From Corydoras sp. C115 (taxonomy: Eukaryota; Chordata; Actinopteri; Siluriformes; Callichthyidae), in the NCBI GenBank assembly GCA_019802505.1, contig JAFMOC010000173.1, forward strand, positions 495,001 through 559,000: 64,000 bases of DNA, in the 5' to 3' direction. The position numbers and the translations under genes are program-made. Position 1 is the stretch's first letter. Every line of letters starts with the position of its first letter. The notes under the pieces are model-generated. The model did no database searches and was not told where the DNA came from. It worked only from the letters and a program-made list of their open reading frames with translations. Of the stretch, positions 11,182-21,439 are shown piece by piece.

Positions 11182-11196
11182 CTATTTCAAGATGAT
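11087..11196 (-). CDS. mbnl2: mbnl2 alternative C-terminal frame of last exon
   Basis: If the upstream 89-nt exon is skipped, the exon is entered one base out of the main frame and stays open for 35 complete codons to a TAA at 11,089-11,087. The reading starts DHLEIEGRRVAEC and ends ELLHAC. Human MBNL2/3 isoforms have an alternative tail made the same way, starting DNSEI and ending ELPQTAC, so spacing and end motif agree although identity is low. Translation in this fish is inferred. Confidence 0.6.
11182..11196 (-). CDS. mbnl2: Muscleblind-like 2, last coding exon (main frame)
   Basis: The acceptor ttcttctctgtgctgtag is followed by ATC ATC TTG AAA TAG, encoding the IILK-stop ending of vertebrate MBNL2. 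It joins in phase 0 to the ...ANQ end of the 89-nt exon at 14,526. With the other eight coding exons it gives 1,125 nt, i.e. 374 residues plus stop, essentially the length of human MBNL2. Confidence 0.93.
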   Translation of the reverse strand: MILK

Positions 11197-11609
11197 CTAC
11201 AGCACAGAGAAGAAACACAGGGCATTATAGACCACAACGTACAATATACGGCTAAATAACTAACTTCAAATCATTGGGTCGGAGTTCTAATGGTGATAAA
11301 GTACTCAGATGCAGATACTGAATGCCGCTGACACTTCCGAGCAAATAGACCATGATGTGGGAAATTTTACAGTATGCACGAAATAATGAATATTTTCCAA
11401 ATGGTGCCATCCTGCCACGTTGGTGTTCATTTCAATTACAGTGTTTAACCACATGATGGCGTCAGATAACTTCTTAAACGATCATGAATCTATCATTTGG
11501 TACAATGCCATATATGAAAAAAAAAGGTTATAAATTCCTGCATGGCTTGACCCCTCAATATCTTTATGGTTTGCTCTCTACATAGCAACAATATGGCTTC
11601 AAGGTGAGT

Positions 11610-11763
11610 AAATTGCCCTATATAGTGTGTGTGTGTGTGTGTTGGCACCCTGTCCTGGGTGTATCTGCCCAGCGCCCGAAACGTTCTCCCCTGGATGGGC
11701 ATGGGGAACCCCCTGCGACCCTAGTAGAGGATTAAGCAGAAGGTAATGGGTGAATGAATGAAT
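11610..11763 (+). mobile_element. V-SINE 3' fragment
   Basis: Tail half only. It marks the first SINE sequence upstream of the mbnl2 terminal exon. Confidence 0.75.
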
Positions 11764-11832
11764 GAGCAGGGAGCTTCGTTTATCAGAGTTTATCTTAAAC
11801 CTTTGTGTGTGTTGGAACCAGCGAAGAAATGA

Positions 11833-11967
11833 TTCATTCATTCATTATCTCCCGCTTTATCCTCTATTAGGGTCGCGGTGGGGTTCCCCATGCCCATCCA
11901 GGGGAGAACATCTCGGGTGCTGGGCAGATACACCCAGGACAGGGCACCAATCCATCGCTGGGCAAGA
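11833..11967 (-). mobile_element. V-SINE 3' fragment with flanking duplication
   Basis: Minus-oriented 5'-truncated copy. aagaaatgattcatt occurs on both sides (about 11,823 and 11,965), consistent with target-site duplication of a truncated insertion. Confidence 0.8.
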
Positions 11968-11999
11968 AATGATTCATTGCTAGAAATGTTTCCATCGTT

Positions 12000-13030
12000 T
12001 ACTTTACATCTAAAAATACACCATGGTTCCACTGTTGTTCTAAAGATCACACATTGTTGTGTTTTTCATTCCCCAAAAGGAATAAAACGGTGTCGTCGTG
12101 GACCGCTACACATTGCGTTTTCTCCTGTGAGGCCTTTTCTGTTTGTACGGCAATCCAACAACTTTGGTAGATCTGTATTTACAGTTTGTCTGCGTAATTA
12201 GCTGGATCAACCAGACCTCACCATCTGCTGACTGCAAGCTGACTAAGCTTACGGCACTAAAAAAGCCATCGCCATGATAACAGGATGGACTCGAGCCATC
12301 AGGAACGTTCTTCACTAACAGACTAAATACCTGAATTACATTCAATTTTGACTTTTTAATTTTTCATTTTAAGAAGATAAAAAAAAAATTATACTAATAT
12401 CTCTAAATGTTGGGACACTTTTGAAAAACGCAATAAAACGTATTTATTTAACAGACAACCCGACATGACAGAATATCAGCATTTTAAAAATTGATTCCTG
12501 CAACACAATAAAATAAATTAGCACTTGGCACCAAAGCAATGTCCAACATCAAATAGCTGTTCCTTTATTGAACTAGTTCCGGTTTTTAAATCTGATGGGC
12601 TGAGCGTTCACTTTAAAAACAGGACTATATTATGTCGCAGAAGACCAGATTATTATGTTTATGCTTTCGATAAAACATTACTGAATCAAACCTTGTTCGC
12701 TCAATCAAACAGGAGGTACGTGGACGTTTTGGTTTGACGGGTGGTACTTTCGTCTGAAAAGTCGAAAGCTGAGAATTTTTGAGTGCAATGACTAAACCTT
12801 CCGAGAACGCCCAATTTATATCATACGTCTTGATGATCTCACCTATTAAACGGCTAATTGTAGAACCTTCCAGAACAATGTTATTATAACAGCCTTATCG
12901 GCCTTTTTCTAATTTTAAAATGTGTGTTGAGAGCATCAAGTTCTAAATTTAATTGAATTTAATAAATAGAATTTTGTCACTGAAACTACTAAAACCACTA
13001 GTTTTTAATGTTATTTGTAATTAATTAATT
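12000..13030. other. mbnl2 intron, no recognised element
   Basis: AT-rich intronic sequence. The segment around 12,530-12,720 resembles dispersed fish repeats with an aatctgattggctgag-type core that also occurs near 31,520, but I cannot classify it. Confidence 0.35.
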
Positions 13031-13038
13031 AATTATCA

Positions 13039-13384
13039 GGTGGCTTAGTGGTTAGCACGTTCGCCTCTCAGCGCTAGGGATTCCCGGTTCGAATCCCCAT
13101 CTGGGTGGAGTTTCCACGTTCTCCCCGTGTCCGCGTGGGTTTCGTCCGGGTTCTCCGGTTTCCTCCCACAGTCCAAAAACATGGATCAAGTGAATTGAAT
13201 TCTCCAAATTGCCCCATATAGAGTGTGTCTGTGTGAGTGTGTGTGTGCCCAGCGATGGATTGGCACCCTGTCCTGGGTCTATCTGCCCAGCACCCGAGAT
13301 GTTCTCCCCTGGATGGGCATGGGGAACCCCACCGCGACCCTAATAGAGGATAAAGCGGGAGATAATGAATGAATGAATGAATGA
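13039..13384 (+). mobile_element. V-SINE, full length
   Basis: aattatcag precedes the head and recurs after the tail at about 13,384, a 9-bp target duplication. Confidence 0.88.
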
Positions 13385-13912
13385 ATTATCAGTTTGATTG
13401 CATTTTCAAAAAAACGTCTCAGCGTTTCTGAAATAAGGCTTGTAGTTTGGAGACTGGCCAGCAGAGGGCAATAATAAATTGCTGACCAGTTGTAATGGTT
13501 ATGATTAGACACTATTTCCTTGAAAAACAAACTTATTTACAGAGATTATTATTATTATTGTGTTACATAATCACACAAATAATCACCCATTTTTTTTTTT
13601 TAATAATGCCAAATTCCTAATTTGGATTTAATTAAAAAAAAAAACCAAAAAACAAAAAGTGTTTTATGTGTCAATGACATGGGCAGCCCAAAAGGCGGAC
13701 ATGCGAAACAATGACAAAAACGAAGCAGCAAAACGTAACTACACACGGCATGTGGGGGGCGCTCTAAACAGCTGCTGTGAGTGGCTGAGGTGGCAACACC
13801 CAGATTATCGGAGGCTACAGAGAGGGCAGGAGCCAGACCTGTTAAACCAAAGCTCGGAGAAGGATGTGATTATCTGTTTACAGTCAACGCTCACTAGCAA
13901 TAATGAAATTAC

Positions 13913-14310
13913 TAGGGGTGAGCTGCAATATTCGCTGATTCGACGATTCGATTCGGAGAACCGTAGTCGACTATGAACCTCATAGTCGAATGTACCATTT
14001 TGACCACATGGGGGCGCCCATGGCTGCTGCTAAGCATTAGTTTTGACATGAAATGTCTTTGTTTTCGTTATATATATAGCCTTTTGTCAAATAAAATCAT
14101 CCTAATTTCTAGGAAAAAAAAAAAGAAAAAAAAAAAAGTTTTCTTTTGTTAGAAAAACAAGTAAAATATATATATATATTAAAAAAATCTTTTTTAAAAA
14201 CTATGCTTATAGCGCCATCTTGTGGTGAAATTTTAAACTGATTCGACTATCAGTCGACCATAGGGAAAATCTGATTCGACTATGAAAATCTTTAGTTGAA
14301 GACACCCCTA
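13913..14310 (+). mobile_element. hAT-type MITE, copy 1
   Basis: Begins taggggtgagctgcaata and ends gaagacaccccta. Ends are rich in TTCGA/TCGACT motifs, and the interior carries gcgccatcttgtggtg. No open frame. Same family as the copies at 42,590 and 47,371. Confidence 0.8.
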
Positions 14311-14525
14311 GAAATGAATTACACTGCTCATCTAGATGCCACATGTGAACGAGAAGCAACCAATAAGCTATCAGGAAGCACTCTTGATAGCTTATATCTT
14401 TAATGCGTAGAGCTAAAACAGAGCTGTGGAATCATAACAATATATCTATATATCTATATGTTTGTAATAGAGCGTATTCTATTCCTCTAGAGGGACAGTG
14501 AGAGAGAGCTTGTAAAGAAGCAAAC

Positions 14526-14614
14526 CTGATTGGCGGTTGCCGCGGCGGCAGCAGCGTAGGGGCTTGCAGCAGGAGCGGAGGCAGTAGCAGGCGGGGCACT
14601 GAGCATCATGGGAA
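14526..14614 (-). CDS. mbnl2: mbnl2 89-nt coding exon (Ala-rich C-terminal segment)
   Basis: Encodes residues 341-370: VPMMLSAPP...TANQ, the segment that in human reads VPMMHSATSATV...ATANQ. Acceptor AG is at 14,616-14,615 and donor GT at 14,525-14,524. The mammalian exon is 95 nt, and this one is two codons shorter. It contains six consecutive Ala codons of mixed synonymous type, so the run is not a simple trinucleotide expansion. Its length is not a multiple of three, so skipping switches the last exon to the alternative frame. The region lies outside the zinc fingers in the disordered C-terminal part. Confidence 0.92.
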
Positions 14615-14692
14615 CTTTTTCAGGAAGGGAACCATGAAAGCAATGAACAAGGAGGAGCAGCGTTACGGTAGCCACAGAATCGTGACATAAAT

Positions 14693-14713
14693 GTGTGTGT
14701 GTGTGTGTGTGTG
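14693..14713. repeat. (GT)n microsatellite
   Basis: About ten GT units, 79 bp upstream (minus-strand sense) of the 89-nt mbnl2 exon. Confidence 0.9.
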
Positions 14714-14719
14714 TCTAAT

Positions 14720-15270
14720 AAAAAAAGGTTAAGCCACTATTATTATTCAGACCAGCAGATGGCATGCAGACAACAAGCAAAGCGGAAAGAAGGGAAAGAA
14801 TAAACCCATCACTTTACTGCAGTAAATTCAATTCAATTTAATTAGTACTGTCATTTGCAGAAAAACCACAACGAGGAATAATTATTCTGGAATTTTTCTA
14901 TAGTTTATGCTTGGTTTCCATGTTGGTTCTATATAAATTTTGTTATTTATATTATTATTTTGTTATTTATATTTTGTTATTTATAATCTTATTAACAGAT
15001 GTTTGATCTGTTAATAATACAATGTCTGACCTTCCTCCAGCTCTCATTAATCTAGAAATATTCTGCCATTAAACCAATAACATGCCGATTGGCGAGTTTT
15101 TCTTATTATTAAAAAGGTATTTGTTTCATTATTAAACCTCTGGGTTTTATGGATTTGGTGTATTAATGTAAATATTTTATCGGGAATAAAATATTTTCTT
15201 CAAAAAGTAGTTCAAAAGTAATTTCAAAAATCTTAATATCCTTTCTGCACATCAAAGGGCGTGAGATCAT
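14720..15270. other. mbnl2 intron, no recognised element
   Basis: AT-rich sequence with short ttatttat repeats near 14,940-14,990. No exon or known repeat seen. Confidence 0.4.
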
Positions 15271-15276
15271 CATATC

Positions 15277-15606
15277 ATCTCATGTTTATGTCCTCTACTA
15301 GGGTGCGTGGGGGTGGAGGGGTATGTATCGGGGGGTTATATATACAGAGGAGAACAATTTCGGGCACTGGGGAAATACACCCAGGACAGGACGCCAGTCT
15401 ATTGCTGGTTAAACACTCATACACGCTATATGGGGCAATTAGGGCACTGAATTTACCTAGAATGCATGTTTTTGTGAGAGGAAACCAGAGAACCTGGGGG
15501 AAACCCAAGCTGACTTGGGGAGAACATGTCAAACTCCATCCAGAATGGGATTCGAACCTGGTTCCCCAGTGGTGAGGTGAACATGCAAACCACTAAACCA
15601 CCGTGC
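15277..15606 (-). mobile_element. V-SINE, diverged full-length copy
   Basis: Recognisable head, core and tail with many substitutions. One of the older copies in the window. Confidence 0.75.
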
Positions 15607-15648
15607 CCCCTTTTTAACTCTAAACTTTTGATCTGTTTGCCTCTCGTC

Positions 15649-15846
15649 TCTCTGGGTGGAGAAAACATGGATTCAAGGTGAATTGAACACTCTAAATTGC
15701 CCTTAAGGCAATTTGAGTGTGCCTACTGATCGATTGGCACCCTGTCCTGGGTGTATCTGCCCAGCGCCTGAAACGTTCTCTCCTGGATGGGCACCACCAC
15801 CACCAGAACCCTAGTAGAGGATTAAGCGGAAGATAATGAATGAATG
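15649..15846 (+). mobile_element. V-SINE 3' part
   Basis: Starts in the core and continues to the TGAA tail. Directly followed by another copy. Confidence 0.75.
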
Positions 15847-15859
15847 AGCCGTGGCCGGG

Positions 15860-16182
15860 GAGGCACGGTGGCTTAGTGGTTAGCACATTCTCCTCTCAGT
15901 GCTAGGGATTCCCGGTTCGAATCCCCATCTGGGTGGAGTTTCCATGTTCTTCCCGTGTCCGCGTGGGTTTCCCCCGGGTTCTCCGGTTTCCTCCCACAGT
16001 CCAAAAACATGGAAGTCAATTGAATTCTCCAAATTGCCCCATATAGAGTGTGTCTGTGTGAGTGAGTGTGTGCTCAGCGATGGATTGGCGTCCTGTCCTG
16101 GGTGTATCTGCCCAGCGCCCGAGACGTTCTCACCTGGATGGGCATGGGGAACCCCACCGCGACCCTAATAGAGGATAAAGGA
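15860..16182 (+). mobile_element. V-SINE lacking final tail
   Basis: Intact head and body. Ends at gaggataaag without the usual TGAA repeat. Confidence 0.85.
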
Positions 16183-16315
16183 TTTTCTGGCCTAGACTGT
16201 AAATGCATAATGTTTTTGAGGACATACGAGGCTTAGTATGAGAGTTGATCTTTGGTTAATCATTGGTTTAGACAGAAGGTGTTTGTCTATGAGCATGACT
16301 GAGTGAAGGGCTGGG

Positions 16316-16653
16316 GGGGGGTGGCTTAGTGGTTGGCATGTTCTCCTCTCAGTGCTAGGGATTCCCGGTTCGAATCCCCATCTGGGTGGAGTTTCCATGT
16401 TCTCCCCGTGTCCTGCGTGGGTTTCCTCCGGGTTCTCCGGTTTCCTCCCACAGTCCAAAAACATGGAAGTCAATTGAATTCTCCAAATTGCCCCATATAA
16501 AGTGTGTCTGTGTGAGTGAGTGTGTGCCCAGCGATGGATTGGCGTCCTGTCCTGGGTGTATCTGCCCAGCGCCCGAGGCGTTCTCCCCTGGATGGGCATG
16601 GGAACCCCACCGCGACCCTAATAGAGGATAAAGCGGGTGATAATGGATGAATG
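16316..16653 (+). mobile_element. V-SINE, full length
   Basis: Complete apart from the first few bases of the head. Preceded by a G8 run. Confidence 0.85.
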
Positions 16654-16750
16654 GAAAAATGTATAGAAAATATAGGTTTCTCTGGCAACTGTAGTAGCCA
16701 TGGTAACACACCATAACGAGTTTCTAATATTTTTACAAAAATTGAACACA

Positions 16751-16753
<3 letters not shown>

Positions 16754-16818
<65 letters not shown>
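16754..16818. repeat. (CA)n microsatellite
   Basis: About 32 uninterrupted CA units. Confidence 0.95.
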
Positions 16819-16823
<5 letters not shown>

Positions 16824-17354
16824 AAACTATATGTCCTACACCAAGCATAAACTATCAACCTTAAACTAAGCAGTCTTGCTCTTTACTCTTTACTTTATTT
16901 GTGATGTGGTTTCGTTACTTCAGTAAAGTGAGGACGTTCAAACGTAATATAATTACACGTCACAGGCTTTAGTTGTTTTTTTTTTTTTTTTTTTGCTGCA
17001 GTAATTCAGATACAGGTAGCACCTCTGCATGAGCCTTCATTTAGACAACGCCATTAGTCAGTCTGCAGAGTGACGGGCTTTGCTCCAGCGGGATTGCGTC
17101 ATGTCCAGATTGTCTACATTAGCTACGCAGGCAGAACGAGCATCGGAAACTAGATTTAGCCGTGAAGTTTAAATCACAGTAGACATACACGAGGAGGCGG
17201 CTGGATGTCTCATTTCCAAAAGATGGGTTTCAAATTACGAATCAAAAAATAGTGAAGTTTACAGCAGTTCTAGTTCTTCTTATTTAAAATGAAAAGAGCA
17301 GGGATTTCAGTGATTGTCGGAAAGGACATATTGAAACGAAGGGGTTCAACATAC

Positions 17355-17390
17355 CGATGCCAGGTCCGGGAGACATGCACAAGACTGAGC
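17355..17390 (-). CDS. mbnl2: mbnl2 36-nt alternative-type exon
   Basis: Encodes SVLCMSPGPGI after a split Gly codon, matching SVLCMTPATSI of human MBNL2. Acceptor ctgctgcag, donor gtatgt. It enters and leaves in phase 1 and is 12 codons long, so inclusion or skipping keeps the frame. The orthologous mammalian exon is alternatively spliced. Its 36-nt size is exactly conserved. Confidence 0.93.
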
Positions 17391-17954
17391 CTGCAGCAGC
17401 CGAAGAGGAGAAAAAAAGAGTTAAACAGAGCCACACAATGACTAAGAGCTCGACATGCTTTTAATTCTCTAGTCAAGCCCACAGTTTGTAAGGCCCTTGG
17501 TAATAGGAGACGAGCGAACCCACATTCAGGAGTGTGATGAAGGCAAGCCATTAGGCACAAAGTAGGGTGGAGGTGGGCGACAGCAAATATAATTCATTTG
17601 AAAATGTTCGCAGGTGACTCTGATCACAATAGAAAATAATTCAATAAAAGAAACAAAATTTAAAAACACACTGCAGTGCATCATGCAGTATAACGCTATA
17701 TAACTAGAATGTATACTACATGTATATAAAATGCAAAATATTTAGCTTTTAATGGCCCTTAGTTGGCATAGCAGCCTCTGTCTTTTGTGTTATTGCTTGT
17801 TTCTGTGAATAAATATGCTGAGTGAGCAAGATTTTAAATAATCTAATATATATATAATATAAATAAATAATAATAATAATTGAGAAATGAGGAGGGGGGA
17901 AGTTGGGCACGTTCTAAGACTAACATTTGCATGGCTTTTATGTGTATAAGAAAA

Positions 17955-18320
17955 CATCCATCCATTATCTTCCGCTTTATCTTATATTAGGGTCCCGGGA
18001 GGGGGGGGGGGTTAGGGGGGTTCCCCATGCCCATCCAGGGGAGAACGTTTCGGGCGCTGGGCACATACACCCAGGACAGGGTGCCAATCTTCTTCCATGG
18101 TCTCCCCGTGTTCTCAGGTTTCCTCCCACAGTTCAAAAACATGGATTCAAGGTAAACGGAATGCTATAAATTGCCCCATATAGTGTGTGATTGTCAGCGA
18201 TGGATCAGCGCACTGTCCTGGGTCTATCTGCCCAGCGCCCGAAATGTTCTCCCCTGGATGGGCATGGGGAACCCCACCGCGACCCTAATAGAGGATAAAG
18301 AGGAAGATAATAAATGAATG
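17955..18320. mobile_element. Inverted V-SINE foldback
   Basis: A minus-oriented 3' fragment (17,955-18,092) switches directly into a plus-oriented core-to-tail segment (about 18,095-18,320), giving a palindrome-like arrangement within one intron. Confidence 0.75.
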
Positions 18321-18334
18321 AGTGTGTGATTGTG

Positions 18335-18480
18335 TACGTCTGTGTGTGTGAGTGAGTGAGTCCAGCAATACCCTGGAGCCCTGTCCTGGTTGTATCTGCC
18401 CGGCACTTAAAACGTTCTCCCCTGGATGCCCCCCCTCCCACCACGAGTAGAGGATTTAGCGGAAGATAGTGAATGAAGTA
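18335..18480 (+). mobile_element. V-SINE 3' fragment
   Basis: Diverged tail segment downstream of the foldback. Confidence 0.6.
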
Positions 18481-18579
18481 ATGAATTCTTTTAATTGTGA
18501 TCAATGTATGTTTACCAAATATTGTACTGTACCACATTTAAAAATTTTTTTTGACCTTTTTGTACTTATATTGTGTTTT

Positions 18580-18835
18580 CCTTTTGTGTGGGTTTCCTTC
18601 GGGTTCTCTGGTTTCCTCTCACAGTCCAAAAACATAGATTCAAGGTCAATTGAATTTTCCAAAATTGCCTCATATAGAGTTTGTCTGTGTGAGTGAGTGT
18701 GTACCCAGCGATAGATCGGTGCCCTGTCCTGGGTGTATCTGCCCAGCGCCCGAAACGTTCTCCCCTGTATGGGTATGTGGAACCCCCCCCCGCGATTCTA
18801 GTAGAGGATAAAGCGGAAGATGATGGATGGATGTA
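18580..18835 (+). mobile_element. V-SINE, 5'-truncated
   Basis: Starts in the core (gtgtgggtttcc) and has a GGATG-type tail. Confidence 0.75.
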
Positions 18836-18907
18836 TGGATTATTATTCTTATAGGATCTTATTGTATTTTTATCCTACATTTTATGTACAATATTCCAAG
18901 AAACACC

Positions 18908-18909
<2 letters not shown>

Positions 18910-18938
<29 letters not shown>
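18910..18938. repeat. (TA)n microsatellite
   Basis: About 14 TA units, abutting the head of the next SINE. Confidence 0.9.
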
Positions 18939-18941
<3 letters not shown>

Positions 18942-19137
18942 GCGGCACGGTGGCTCTGTGGTTACCATGTTTGCCTCTCAGCGCTAGGGGTTCCCGGTTC
19001 GAATCCCCATCTGGGTGGAGTTTCCATGTTCTCCCCGAGTCTGCGTGGGTTTCCTCCGGGTTCTCCGGTTTTCTCCCACAGTCCAAAAACATGGGTCAAG
19101 CGGGAGATAATGAATGAATGAATGAATGAATGAATGA
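18939..19137 (+). mobile_element. V-SINE with internal deletion
   Basis: Head and core are intact but the sequence jumps from catgggtcaag straight to cgggagataatgaatg. About 160 bp is lost at an AAG microhomology. Confidence 0.85.
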
Positions 19138-19415
19138 TATATATGTTATCTTTTTTTACTTTTCTATATAAATACCTTTGTATACTACTGTCCTTTTGCT
19201 ACTGGTCCAACAGAGGCTTATTTCAGCTTTATTTTAAGTTAAGAGCTCACAACATGCAACATCCAGTGCAAAGTAAATAGTGGCAAAGGTCTCTGATGTG
19301 CATTTTCATCCTTCTTGCTGTTAGGTCCATTAACGTTGATATTTTGCCCGTGTGTGTACAGTGTAAATACTAACGTATCAGTAACGTATCGATGTTCACA
19401 CGCGGGGGCACGTAC

Positions 19416-19569
19416 CTGTCGGAAACAGCGCGGCAGACGGCTGCAGCGGTGTGCCGGCGAGCGCTTGTTGATAGTGCAGAACACTGGGGTTTAGCAGGGC
19501 GGCCGGGCCGACGCTCTTCTCGAGAGCCACTCGCTTAGCCAGCGGCTGCAACATACTGTGAGGAAACAC
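19416..19569 (-). CDS. mbnl2: mbnl2 154-nt exon
   Basis: Encodes residues 278-328: VFPHSMLQPLAKRVALEKS... to ...AALFPT, then the first base of a Gly codon. Corresponds to the FPPGALHPLPKRQALEKS...VLHYQQAL segment of human MBNL2. The KR pair here completes a bipartite nuclear-localisation pattern with KRPLEAT of the preceding 54-nt exon. Acceptor cgcctctcag; donor gtacgt. Confidence 0.93.
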
Positions 19570-19897
19570 CTGAGAGGCGAGAAGCAAGAGGTCAAGACGG
19601 GGGAAAGGGAAGGCTGGACATCCATGACATACTGACTGAACATTCACACACTGATGACTGAAGCTAGCTGTTTATTTAACGGTATCTCAGAAGTACTTCG
19701 ATACCAAATAAGAGGAATAGAAAACAGCCGACAGGCCTGAGGGTTTGAGGGTAAATCTTTAGAATAAAGGTGGGTGACGTCCACACGTACAGGATGAGAT
19801 TTACAGAGTTTAAATGGGAAAAAGCAAACTCAAATTGCCACAAGTACGATAAGAGTGATTTAAGACCATGCAAAGCCAGAGGTGAAAGGTGAAGTAC

Positions 19898-19951
19898 CAT
19901 GTCAACAGTTGCCTCGAGGGGTCGCTTCAGCACTTTGGCACTTGACTGAGT
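19898..19951 (-). CDS. mbnl2: mbnl2 54-nt exon (nuclear-localisation exon)
   Basis: Encodes TQSSAKVLKRPLEATVDM, matching the TQSAVKSLKRPLEATFDL exon of vertebrate muscleblind-like proteins. In mammals this 54-nt cassette controls nuclear versus cytoplasmic location and is autoregulated by MBNL binding upstream. Length is exactly 54 nt, phase 0 on both sides. Acceptor gtgctgtgcgcag, donor gtactt. The upstream intron is rich in YGCY motifs (see finding). Confidence 0.95.
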
Positions 19952-20099
19952 CTGCGCACAGCACACAGCCAACACATGATGGCAGTGGGCCAATGGGAGT
20001 CAAGCGTATTAACATACAGCAAGCACAGGTGCATCATGGGAACAGCATTGCATTGTGGAGAGGTGAGAGGAAAAAAACACACACACAAAAAAAAATGAA

Positions 20100-20620
20100 G
20101 TAACTGGAACGCTGTTCACTACATAAACAATATGCATGCACACAAACAAAACTGGTTTAATCACTCGGTTAAGTCCTACAAAACGGGTCGGTTAAAGAAG
20201 AAGCTGCAGAAACACTGGTTTATGACACAAAGCCGCATGATGCTTCATTAGTCCCAGCAACCCAAAAGGAAGGGCAACCCAAATCCAGATGTTAATCGCC
20301 CACTTCGGGAAGCCCGCACGCCGCCGTTTATCAGAGCCGGCAGCGGTGGCTTCTGGGAGAAAAATGGCAAAGCATTCCTGGAGCACAACACACGTTACAA
20401 CCCACAACCGGATTGGAAGTCTGAGCCGCCTGGGTTTCGATCCTAATCTCTTGCTGACTCTATTCTCATTGCGAAGCTTTTAGAACGTACTCTTTATTTT
20501 GCGAGACGATCCTGATTTTCGCCTTAGAACTCAGTGGGACAGTCTCTACAGAACACGTCGGTCTTATGATTCAAAGGTCAACAATACGCTGTTTATGTTA
20601 ATATGGTATATATTTAAAAA
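20100..20620. other. mbnl2 intron, no recognised element
   Basis: Unique-looking sequence upstream of the 54-nt exon. Moderate GC around 20,300-20,350. No exon identified. Confidence 0.4.
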
Positions 20621-20626
20621 AATCAA

Positions 20627-20957
20627 GCGGCATGGTGGATTAGTGGTTGGCGCGTTCGCCTCTCAGCGCTAGGGATTCCCGGTTCGAATCCCCATCTGGG
20701 TGGAGTTTCCATGTTCTCCGTGTCTGCGTGGGTTTCCTCCGGGTTCTCCGGTTTCCTTCCACAGTCCAAAAACATGGATCAAGTCAAGTGAGTTCTCCAA
20801 ATTGCCCCATATAGAGTGAGTGTGTGCCCAGAGATAGATTGGTGTCCTGTCCTGGGTGTATCTGTCCAGTGCCCGAAACGTTCTCCCCTGGAAGGGCATG
20901 GGGAACCCCACCGCGACCCTAATAGAGGATAAAGCGGAAGATAATGAATGAATGAAT
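20627..20957 (+). mobile_element. V-SINE, full length
   Basis: A and B boxes present. A short deletion lies before the agtgagtgtgtgccc segment. Confidence 0.87.
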
Positions 20958-21009
20958 AAATAAAAAATCTGTGTGCTTTAAAACTCTCAGCTCCACAACA
21001 CTGAAACCC

Positions 21010-21350
21010 ATTCATTCATTCATTATCTTCCCCTTAATCCTGTACTATGGTTTCGTGTGTGTGTGGGGGGAGGGGGTACTTTCTGGCAATGGCCAGACAC
21101 ACCCAGGACAGGGTACCAATCTATCGCTGGGCACACTCACTCATTCACACACACACACACTTTATGGGGTCATTCAGAGCATTCAATTTACCCTGAATCC
21201 ATGTTTTTGGACTGTGGTAGGAAACCGGAGAACCCAGAGGAAACCCATGCTGACACGGGGAGAACATGGAAACTCCACCGAAATTGGGATTCGAACTTGG
21301 ATCTCCAGCGCTGAGAGGAGAACATGCTAACCACTAAGCCACCGTGCTGC
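21010..21350 (-). mobile_element. V-SINE, diverged
   Basis: Full-length minus copy with GT- and G-rich disruption in the tail half. Confidence 0.8.
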
Positions 21351-21404
21351 CACAACACAAACTATTCAGTGAATATCCTATAAATAAGGGTCTGTGTGTG
21401 TGTG

Positions 21405-21413
<9 letters not shown>

Positions 21414-21438
<25 letters not shown>
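21414..21438. repeat. (GT)n microsatellite
   Basis: About 12 GT units, preceded by a short TA stretch. Confidence 0.9.
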
Positions 21439-21439
<1 letters not shown>

